IMG/VR virus record: IMGVR_UViG_3300032213_002477 | Coordinates: 1 to 24,997 of that record | Source: a virus | Length of the DNA: 24,997 nucleotides | Reading direction: 5' to 3' (one strand) | Shown here: positions 1-5,738 of the stretch, in pieces | Layout of the letters: each line of letters opens with the position of its first letter | Numbering within the stretch: the first letter of the stretch is position 1 | The notes under the pieces: model-generated | What the model was told of the DNA's origin: nothing | The model's database searches: none | What the model saw: only the letters and a program-made list of their open reading frames with translations | Program-made: the position numbers and the translations under genes

Positions 1-324
1 AATAGAGCCGCAATAGACCACGAAGTTATTCAAGCGGATAGTGTGGGTGATTCTTATAAGAAAGTCCAAACTGCAGACTTTATAATGTCGGTAAGTAGGA
101 AAACAAAAGATAAGTTATCAAACACAGGTCGTATTCACATTGTAAAGAATAGATTTGGTCCTGACGGAATGACATTCCCTGCAAAGATTGATACATTTAC
201 TGGTATTATGGATGTATTTGCCGCCAATTCGGTTGACGGAATGACATCTACAAAAGATAGTAAAAATGGAGAAGGATTAGAGAAAAAATTACTACATAAG
301 AAGTATGTAGAGAATATGGGATAA
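1..324 (+). CDS. gp41: Replicative DNA helicase, DnaB/T4 gp41-like (3' end only)
   Basis: The 5' part lies outside the window; the frame is open from base 1 and 107 C-terminal residues are visible. It reads NRAAIDHEVIQADSVG, then KKVQTADFIMSVSRK and IHIVKNRFGPDGMTFPAKID. This is the end of a RecA-fold replicative helicase: the Q/NR segment, the aspartate-containing strand near residues 25-32 of the visible part, and the KNRFGPDG arginine-finger-like stretch typical of DnaB and gp41 hexameric helicases. Such enzymes unwind DNA 5' to 3' ahead of the phage polymerase. Walker A and B motifs are upstream and cannot be checked. An internal GTG at 43 is not the start because the homologous sequence continues upstream. 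The last residues (EKKLLHKKYVENMG) are basic. Family assignment is good; gp41 rather than another DnaB-type phage helicase is inferred from the replisome context. Confidence 0.8.
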   Translation, partial: NRAAIDHEVIQADSVGDSYKKVQTADFIMSVSRKTKDKLSNTGRIHIVKNRFGPDGMTFPAKIDTFTGIMDVFAANSVDGMTSTKDSKNGEGLEKKLLHKKYVENMG

Positions 325-487
325 GTATTAAAAAATTAAAAAAAGTGTTAATAAATATTTTTCAACAAAACCTAAAATTAACTAAAGAAAACGGGGTATA
401 ATGCTGCTAGACCAGATATATATCTTTACATTTCCCACTTTTTTAGGGAAAATATTTACTAACGAAAATTAAAAATTTACAAACAAA
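325..487. other. 163-nt intergenic leader of nrdJ with weak stem-loop
   Basis: This is the longest gap in the window, very A/T-rich. A 6-bp inverted repeat TTTCCC (431-436) / GGGAAA (446-451) encloses a 9-nt T-rich loop. A TATAAT-like hexamer lies at 397-402, but no TTTG box sits 19-21 nt upstream of it, and the promoter found elsewhere in the window is absent. I see no cobalamin-riboswitch B12 box, although the downstream gene is B12-dependent. The gap may hold a promoter or a processing site, since transcription probably restarts here before nrdJ, but no element is convincing. The last bases form the AACAAA-ATG start context shared with three other genes. Confidence 0.4.
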
Positions 488-2344
488 ATGGACATTTCAA
501 ACAAAATCTTATCTGAAATTACGGTTTATATGAAGTACGCAAAGTACAGACCAGAATTACAAAGAAGAGAAACATGGTATGAGTTGGTTACGAGAAATAT
601 GGAAATGCATATTAAAAAGTATCCAGAATTAGAACAAGAAATTAGAGACAACTATCAATTTGTATATGATAAAAAGGTATTACCATCAATGCGTTCAATG
701 CAGTTCGCAGGTAAACCAATTGAAATGTCACCAAATAGAATTTACAATTGTGCATTTGCACCGATTGATGATTGGAGAGTATTCTCCGAAATCATGTTCT
801 TACTTTTGGGTGGAACCGGTGTTGGTTATTCAGTTCAAAAACATCACGTAGATGCATTACCTGAAATTAGAAAACCAAATGCAGACAAAACTCGTAGATT
901 CCTTATCGGAGATTCTATTGAAGGATGGGCAGATTCGATTTCAGTATTAGTGAAGTCGTATTTTTTTGGTGGAAGTAAACCACAATTTGACTTTAGAGAT
1001 ATTAGACAAAAAGGTGCAAGATTGATTACATCGGGTGGTAAGGCTCCAGGCCCTCAACCTCTAAAAGAATGTCTTATCAAATTAGAAGGTATATTAGATT
1101 CTAAAAAGAATGGTGATAAGTTAACACCAATCGAAGTTCATGATATGGTTTGTCATATTGCAGATGCAGTATTGGCGGGTGGTATTAGAAGAGCTGCATT
1201 AATTTCTTTGTTCTCTGCAAATGACGAACAAATGATTAGTTGTAAGAGTGGTGCATGGTGGGAAACAAATCCACAAAGAGGTAGAGCAAATAACTCAGCA
1301 GTATTGATGAGACATAAAATTGACAAACCTTACTTTATGGACTTATGGAAAAGAATTGAAGCAAGTGGAGCAGGTGAGCCTGGCATCTACTTATCAAACG
1401 ATAAAGATTGGGGAACTAACCCATGTTGTGAGATTGCATTAAGACCTTTCCAATTCTGTAATTTATGTGAAGTAAACGTAAGTGATGTAGTAGACCAGGA
1501 TGATTTGAATGCAAGAGTAAAAGCAGCATCATTCATCGGAACATTACAAGCAGGATATACCGATTTCCATTACCTTCGTCCAATCTGGCAAAGAACAACT
1601 GAAAAGGACGCACTTATTGGTGTATCTATGACAGGTATCGGAAGTGGTGCAGTTTTAAAAATGAATATGAAAGAAGCAGCTAAGGTTGTTAAAGTTGAAA
1701 ATGCAAGAGTAGCTGAAGTGTTAGGTATCAATGTATCCGCAAGAACTACAACAGTTAAACCTGCCGGAACAACATCATTGACATTAGGAACATCATCAGG
1801 TATTCATGCATGGCATAATGATTACTATATTCGTAGAGTAAGAGTAGGTAAGAACGAAGCAATTTATTCTCACTTATTAGTAAATCATCCGGAATTAGTA
1901 GAAGATGAATATTTTAGACCACACGATACGGCAGTAATTGGTATTCCACAAAAGGCACCTGAAACTGCAATCTTTAGAACTGAGTCTCCAATTCAATTAT
2001 TAGAGAGAGTTAAGAAAGTACATGGTGAGTGGATTAAACCTGGTCATAGAACTGGTAACAACACACACAACGTATCTGCAACAGTTTCAATTAGAGAACA
2101 TGAGTGGGATGCAGTTGGAGAGTGGATGTGGGAGAATAAAGAATTCTATAATGGACTTTCAGTATTACCTTACGATGGTGGAACTTATATTCAAGCTCCA
2201 TTTGAAGATTGTACAAAAGAAAAGTACGAAGAATTAATGAAAACACTTAATGAAGTAGACTTAAGCAAGGTTATTGAAATCGAAGATAATACAGATTTAT
2301 CAGGTGAGGTAGCTTGTGCAGGAGGTGCGTGTGAAGTTAAATAA
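488..2344 (+). CDS. nrdJ: Adenosylcobalamin-dependent (class II) ribonucleotide reductase
   Basis: This 618-residue monomeric class II reductase converts ribonucleotides to deoxyribonucleotides with an AdoCbl-generated thiyl radical, so no NrdB partner is needed. The catalytic loop NPCCEIAL is at 311-318: N311, C313 (thiyl) and E315 match the Asn-x-Cys-x-Glu of Lactobacillus RTPR, and C324 lies 11 residues after the thiyl Cys, as in that enzyme. C88 in RIYNCAF is the N-terminal partner of the active-site disulfide. The C-terminal tail CAGGAC (C610, C615) is the shuttle pair re-reduced by thioredoxin, which is encoded two genes downstream. The protein is shorter than the roughly 740-residue RTPR; no obvious ATP-cone is seen. 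The ATG at 488 has the AACAAA context and precedes the family-typical SNKILSEITVY opening. It presumably needs host- or environment-supplied B12. RTPR rather than diphosphate specificity is inferred from the monomeric architecture. Confidence 0.95.
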   Translation: MDISNKILSEITVYMKYAKYRPELQRRETWYELVTRNMEMHIKKYPELEQEIRDNYQFVYDKKVLPSMRSMQFAGKPIEMSPNRIYNCAFAPIDDWRVFSEIMFLLLGGTGVGYSVQKHHVDALPEIRKPNADKTRRFLIGDSIEGWADSISVLVKSYFFGGSKPQFDFRDIRQKGARLITSGGKAPGPQPLKECLIKLEGILDSKKNGDKLTPIEVHDMVCHIADAVLAGGIRRAALISLFSANDEQMISCKSGAWWETNPQRGRANNSAVLMRHKIDKPYFMDLWKRIEASGAGEPGIYLSNDKDWGTNPCCEIALRPFQFCNLCEVNVSDVVDQDDLNARVKAASFIGTLQAGYTDFHYLRPIWQRTTEKDALIGVSMTGIGSGAVLKMNMKEAAKVVKVENARVAEVLGINVSARTTTVKPAGTTSLTLGTSSGIHAWHNDYYIRRVRVGKNEAIYSHLLVNHPELVEDEYFRPHDTAVIGIPQKAPETAIFRTESPIQLLERVKKVHGEWIKPGHRTGNNTHNVSATVSIREHEWDAVGEWMWENKEFYNGLSVLPYDGGTYIQAPFEDCTKEKYEELMKTLNEVDLSKVIEIEDNTDLSGEVACAGGACEVK

Positions 2345-2513
2345 AGATGATAAGGAATTATATTATTTGGAAAATGGTAAAGTGGTGTTCACTCCTGAGT
2401 ATCACCTTAAACGAGGTGATTGCTGTGGGAGTGGGTGCCGCCATTGTCCTTATATTCCAGTAGGTATAAAAGGAAATAAAAACACAAAACAAAAACAAAA
2501 TGGTAACAGTTAA
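2331..2513 (+). CDS. Small Cys-rich DUF5522-like protein
   Basis: This 60-residue protein is built around LYYLENGKVVFTPEYHL and GDCCGSGCRHCPY (C31, C32, C36, C39). The pattern matches my recollection of DUF5522, a small family common in Bacteroidota with no known function. The four closely spaced cysteines could bind a metal or a cluster, but that is inference. I choose the GTG at 2331 because AGGAGG lies at 2320-2325 with 5-nt spacing; GTG codons at 2316 and 2325 in the same frame are alternatives. It overlaps the end of nrdJ by 14 nt and the start of the thioredoxin gene by 14 nt, so all three are probably translated together. Its position suggests a role tied to ribonucleotide reduction or redox. 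The last 15 residues (Lys/Asn/Gln-rich) also encode the upstream context of the next start. Confidence 0.7.
   Translation: MKLNKDDKELYYLENGKVVFTPEYHLKRGDCCGSGCRHCPYIPVGIKGNKNTKQKQNGNS
2401..2420 (+). other. Perfect 7-bp hairpin within the DUF5522-like gene
   Basis: ATCACCT (2401-2407) and AGGTGAT (2414-2420) pair perfectly around the 6-nt loop TAAACG. There is no U-tract after it, so it is not a classical intrinsic terminator. It could be an RNA stability or processing element between nrdJ and the thioredoxin gene, or chance. Confidence 0.3.
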
Positions 2514-2763
2514 AAAATTCTCAGCAGTATGGTGTGGCCCTTGTAGAGTCTTAGCACCGGTAATGAATGAAATCAAAGGTCAATTTTCAAATGTAAAGTT
2601 TGAAGAATATGATATTGATGAATATAGTGATGTAACGGAACAATATGGAGTCCGTTCAGTTCCAACGGTAATCATTGAAAAAAACGGAGTAGAATTACAA
2701 AGATTTTCAGGACTTTCATCTAAAATGGCATATGTCAACGCAATCAATGAAGCAGTAAAGTAA
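2500..2763 (+). CDS. trxA: Thioredoxin
   Basis: This 87-residue thioredoxin-fold protein has the classical WCGPC active site at residues 11-15 and the cis-proline in SVPT (P55). It lacks an N-terminal extension and is shorter than bacterial thioredoxin (about 105-110 residues), as is usual for phage versions. It most likely re-reduces the CxxxxC tail of the class II reductase encoded just upstream; T4 similarly encodes its own thioredoxin for its reductase. The start ATG has the AACAAA context and overlaps the previous gene by 14 nt. A promoter begins 1 nt after its stop codon, so this gene ends the nrdJ transcription block. Confidence 0.93.
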   Translation: MVTVKKFSAVWCGPCRVLAPVMNEIKGQFSNVKFEEYDIDEYSDVTEQYGVRSVPTVIIEKNGVELQRFSGLSSKMAYVNAINEAVK

Positions 2764-2764
2764 A

Positions 2765-2796
2765 TTTGGTATTGTGAAAAAAATTAGTTATATTAG
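2765..2796 (+). promoter_or_regulatory. Bacteroidota-type promoter for the HTH-mom operon
   Basis: TTTGGTA at 2765-2771 and TTATATTAG at 2788-2796 are separated by 16 nt. Read as TTTG-N20-TATATTAG it fits the -33 TTTG / -7 TAnnTTTG consensus of Bacteroidota primary-sigma promoters with one -7 mismatch. Identical spacing occurs at 4532, 9032 and 13402. The ATG of the next gene is only 4 nt beyond the -7 box, so the transcript should be leaderless or nearly so. Confidence 0.75.
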
Positions 2797-2800
2797 AGTT

Positions 2801-3001
2801 ATGTTAAGAGGTGAATCACATCCAATGCATAAACTGACAGAAGAACAGATATTGCAAATTAGGGAACTATACAAAATAGGTCATAGAAATATCAATGTTA
2901 TAGCTAGGAACTATGGAGTATCACCTGCAAACATTAAAAAAATAGTTACAAACGAAACGTGGAAACACATGGTTAAGTGGCCATATGAAAGTACAAGATA
3001 A
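2801..3001 (+). CDS. Small helix-turn-helix DNA-binding protein
   Basis: This 66-residue protein starts MLRGESHPMHKLTEEQ and continues IARNYGVSPANIKKIVTNET. The pattern 'KLTEEQ...IRELY...IA..YGVS...I..I....TW' is the helix-turn-helix found at the end of many phage HNH homing endonucleases and in stand-alone small regulators. No HNH residues are present, so it is either a free regulator or a remnant. The ATG at 2801 is chosen over an upstream in-frame GTG (2774) because the promoter's -7 box ends at 2796. Its 3' end overlaps the first Mom-family gene by 17 nt, suggesting translational coupling. A regulatory role on the adjacent mom genes is inference. Confidence 0.65.
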   Translation: MLRGESHPMHKLTEEQILQIRELYKIGHRNINVIARNYGVSPANIKKIVTNETWKHMVKWPYESTR

Positions 3002-3752
3002 ACAATATTGTGATACTTCCAAGTTTAGTGTAAGGTTAATTGAAAAGTCGGTTGCAAAGAATATAATAGTAAAACATCACTATTCCAAACAATGGACAAA
3101 AGTTAGTTACGCATTAGGTTTGTTCTACGAAAACGACACCGAACATAAATTCTTTGGTGGAGTTAATCAGGAACTAATTGGTGTCATTTGTTATGGTGAC
3201 CCGATTGGTAGACATTGTGGAGCATCTATAAGTGAAACATTAGATAGAACGGAAGTGATGGAATTAGTAAGACTTTTTGTATTTGACGGATATGGTTGTA
3301 ACATTGAAAGTTGGTTTGTCGGAAAGTCTTTTGAATGGTTAAAAGAAAACGCAAAACAAATAAGAGCATTGATATCATACTCTGACCCTGTGCAAGGACA
3401 TAAAGGACAAATATATCAGGCAACAAATTGGTTATATCAAGGAACAAGTATTAGACCCAATGACACATGGTCTTTTCGTTTTGAAGAAGGTGGTAAATGG
3501 ATACATGGTAGAACTATGGCACCTTATTGGGGAACAACCTCACCTTTCAAATTACAAGAACTTATTGATAAACCATTTTGGGTAAAAAGAGAACCAAAGA
3601 AACATAGGTATATCTACATTTTGGGCAAGGATAAAAAAGATAAAAAGGAATTGTTGAAAAACATAAAACATCCTTTATATCCGTATCCAAAAACATTAGA
3701 AAAACATACCGAAGAAATATTAAAATTAGAACCAATTGAAAGAGTTAAATAA
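2985..3752 (+). CDS. Mom-family (GNAT-like) putative DNA adenine modification protein, copy 1
   Basis: This 255-residue protein shows the pattern of phage proteins annotated as Mom-family adenine methylcarbamoylation enzymes. The blocks are IIVKHHYSKQWT (27-38), LIGVICYGDP (64-73), MELVRLF (92-98), ISYSDPVQGHKGQIYQATNW (130-149), WIHGRT (172-177) and KHRYIYILG (206-214). The founding member, Mu Mom, places a carbamoylmethyl-type group on adenine N6 and protects phage DNA from restriction. No transmembrane or signal segment is seen. The C-terminal tail is Lys-rich and could contact DNA. The gene overlaps the preceding HTH gene by 17 nt and is followed by a paralogue with the same blocks. Enzymatic activity and the exact adduct are inferred from the family. 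Confidence 0.75.
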   Translation: MKVQDKQYCDTSKFSVRLIEKSVAKNIIVKHHYSKQWTKVSYALGLFYENDTEHKFFGGVNQELIGVICYGDPIGRHCGASISETLDRTEVMELVRLFVFDGYGCNIESWFVGKSFEWLKENAKQIRALISYSDPVQGHKGQIYQATNWLYQGTSIRPNDTWSFRFEEGGKWIHGRTMAPYWGTTSPFKLQELIDKPFWVKREPKKHRYIYILGKDKKDKKELLKNIKHPLYPYPKTLEKHTEEILKLEPIERVK

Positions 3753-4539
3753 GTTATATTGTGATACGAGTAGAGTATCAGTTAGAGAAATAAGCAGTTC
3801 AGTTGCAAAAGAAATTATAGTTAAAAAACACTATACCCATGCATGGACTGCGTGTAGATATTCATTAGGTATCTTTTACAAAACCGATGAGTCAAATGCA
3901 TTGGGAGATAGTGATAAACTTATAGGATGTTTGGTTTATGGTTTCCCAGTTGGTGCAAGAGCTGCAAATTCAGTTTCGGATTCAATTACAAAAGATAACA
4001 TTTTAGAATTGACAAGATTGTATTGTGATGATGGTTATGGTTCAAATATTGAGTCTTATGCATTAGGACAATCGTTCAAATGGTTTAAAGAGAACGATAA
4101 AGCAATCAAAGTTTTAATATCATACGCAGATAACGGACAAGAGCATTTAGGAGGAATATATCAGGCAACCAATTGGATTTATCAAGGAATGAATACTGAT
4201 ATTGCATTGATGCCAAATTATGGTATTTCATTATCCGATAACCCGTTCAAATGGATTCATAGTAGAACTGTGTTTTCAATGTGGGGTAGTGGTAATTTGG
4301 AACATCTTAGAAGAGAAATAGGAAAACAAGGATATAAACAATTTTGGAGAAGAGAAGAACCACCAAAACATAGATACATACAGGTATTGGGTGCAGATAA
4401 AAAAGAAAAAAGAGAATTACTTAAAACTTTAAAACACGACCCTAAAAGTTATCCAAAAGATACAAGAGAATTTAATAAGGATATAGAAGTCCATACTACA
4501 ATTGCACCTGAAACCGAATTGGCAAGTAAGTTTTGGTAA
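3736..4539 (+). CDS. Mom-family (GNAT-like) putative DNA adenine modification protein, copy 2
   Basis: A 267-residue paralogue of the preceding gene. Its blocks are VAKEIIVKKHYTHAWT (23-38), LIGCLVYGFPVG (62-73), ELTRLYCDDGYG (91-102), ISYADNGQEHLGGIYQATNW (128-147), WIHSRT (173-178) and KHRYIQVLG (211-219). The start is a TTG: the N-terminus MKELNKLYCDTSRVSV aligns residue for residue with copy 1 (MKVQDKQYCDTSKFSV), and no closer ATG exists. It overlaps copy 1 by 17 nt, exactly as copy 1 overlaps the HTH gene. Differences such as Asp to Asn in the SYxD.G segment and a longer C-terminus suggest the copies have specialised. The TTTGGTA of the next promoter overlaps its last codons. Function is inferred from the Mom family. 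Confidence 0.73.
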   Translation: MKELNKLYCDTSRVSVREISSSVAKEIIVKKHYTHAWTACRYSLGIFYKTDESNALGDSDKLIGCLVYGFPVGARAANSVSDSITKDNILELTRLYCDDGYGSNIESYALGQSFKWFKENDKAIKVLISYADNGQEHLGGIYQATNWIYQGMNTDIALMPNYGISLSDNPFKWIHSRTVFSMWGSGNLEHLRREIGKQGYKQFWRREEPPKHRYIQVLGADKKEKRELLKTLKHDPKSYPKDTREFNKDIEVHTTIAPETELASKFW

Positions 4540-4563
4540 TTTCGATAATTTTTAGTATATTAC
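4532..4563 (+). promoter_or_regulatory. Bacteroidota-type promoter for the DruA-like gene
   Basis: TTTGGTA at 4532-4538 and GTATATTAC at 4555-4563 have the same 16-nt spacer as three other sites in the window. The -35-like half overlaps the final codons and stop of the second mom gene. The next ATG is 4 nt after the -7 box, again predicting a near-leaderless mRNA. Confidence 0.65.
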
Positions 4564-4567
4564 ATAT

Positions 4568-5737
4568 ATGAATAAATTTTGGGATACAGGCAAAGATACA
4601 ACGACATTTGACTTTGAAGGTAATAAAAAAGAATTAGTAAATAATTTGGATTATATATCTGCAATGTCCGTTGAAGAACAAACTCTATATAAAAAGTGGA
4701 TAGAATGGAATCAGGATTTACATGCAAGTATGAAAAAATTACCTGTAATACAATCTTATTATGATTTATTATGGACTCCAACTGATTTGACAAACTATGA
4801 TTTAACAATTAAAGAAATACAATCTTTAGAACCATATGTCGAAATAGTAGAAGACCCGAAAGAATCGACAAAATGGTCTGATATTCGTAAACTAATTCAC
4901 ACAATGGATTTTACAGCAAACCCTGGCCGTAATGTTAAGATTTATGTTAAAGATAAATTGACTAACAAAATATTAGGTTTAATTAGTTTGGGTAGTGATA
5001 TTACCTCTTTGGGTGTAAGAGATGAATTTATCGGTTGGGGAAAGGAAGATAAATTTGTAAATGGTAAATTAAACAATACTACAATTGCAACTACGATAGT
5101 ATCGGTTCAACCATTCGGATATAATATGTTAGGTGGTAAGTTAATTGCAACTATGACCACATCTCCTGTCATTAGAGACTATTGGTATAAGAAGTATAAT
5201 AATATATTAGTAGGTGTAGGAACGACTGCATTGTATGGTGCATCGTCAATGTATAATGGTATTCCACATTTCAAAACATTGGGTGAATCAAAAGGAATGA
5301 TTAGTATTAAACCTGATGACAAATACTACGATGTTTGGCACCAATACATTAAAGTTAAGTATCCAGAAAAATACGATAAAGCAATTAACTCAACGGGCCC
5401 TAAACAAAATGTATTAAATTTAATTTTTAGAGAGTTAGATATTAAAACCAATCATTACAATCATGGTTTTAAACGAGGTGTGTATTTTGCACAAATGTAT
5501 GAAAATGGTAATGCATATTTATGTAGTAAAATAGGTGAGACAGAATTAAAGTTAAACGATAGATTTGCAAAAGGTGATGAATATAGTGTTCAATGGTGGA
5601 AAGATAAGGCGGTAAAGAGATATACAACATTATATAATGATAATAGAATCAAACCTGAGATACTTTTCTATTCGGATGTAATAGGAATGACATGGGAACA
5701 ATGTAAAGAAAAATACTTAAAAGAAGTGGGGAGATAA
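4568..5737 (+). CDS. DUF4338 / DruA-like protein
   Basis: This 389-residue protein has a central region (about 104-250) resembling DUF4338, the domain of Druantia protein DruA. It has IRKLIHTMDF (106-115), an IYV strand, ILGLISLGSD (135-144), VRDEFIGW (150-157; DruA has RD-x-FIGW), a conserved-looking N-rich stretch, and SMYNGIPHFKTLGESKG (227-243), corresponding to the family's Y-A-A-N-W...G-x-T-x-G. The N-terminal ~100 residues and C-terminal ~140 residues are unrecognised. DruA is part of a bacterial anti-phage system, but no DruE-like helicase is encoded here, so this is a stand-alone phage version. Its molecular activity is unknown. Adjacency to the Mom-like genes suggests a shared role in DNA modification or counter-defence. 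The start is fixed by the promoter 4 nt upstream. Confidence 0.6.
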   Translation: MNKFWDTGKDTTTFDFEGNKKELVNNLDYISAMSVEEQTLYKKWIEWNQDLHASMKKLPVIQSYYDLLWTPTDLTNYDLTIKEIQSLEPYVEIVEDPKESTKWSDIRKLIHTMDFTANPGRNVKIYVKDKLTNKILGLISLGSDITSLGVRDEFIGWGKEDKFVNGKLNNTTIATTIVSVQPFGYNMLGGKLIATMTTSPVIRDYWYKKYNNILVGVGTTALYGASSMYNGIPHFKTLGESKGMISIKPDDKYYDVWHQYIKVKYPEKYDKAINSTGPKQNVLNLIFRELDIKTNHYNHGFKRGVYFAQMYENGNAYLCSKIGETELKLNDRFAKGDEYSVQWWKDKAVKRYTTLYNDNRIKPEILFYSDVIGMTWEQCKEKYLKEVGR

Positions 5738-5738
5738 T

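Noticed and set aside
397-402. TATAAT-like hexamer upstream of nrdJ
   Set aside because: No -35 or -33 partner at suitable distance; E. coli-type boxes are not expected in this host.
325-487. Cobalamin riboswitch upstream of the B12-dependent reductase
   Set aside because: The leader is short and I find no B12-box-like conserved core.
2774-2800. Upstream GTG start for the HTH gene
   Set aside because: It lies between the -33 and -7 boxes of a well-supported promoter.
5182-5210. TTGGTA followed by TATATTAG inside the DruA-like gene
   Set aside because: The spacer is 2 nt shorter than in the four promoters and the site lies mid-gene with no start codon nearby that opens a real gene; it is explained by coding sequence.
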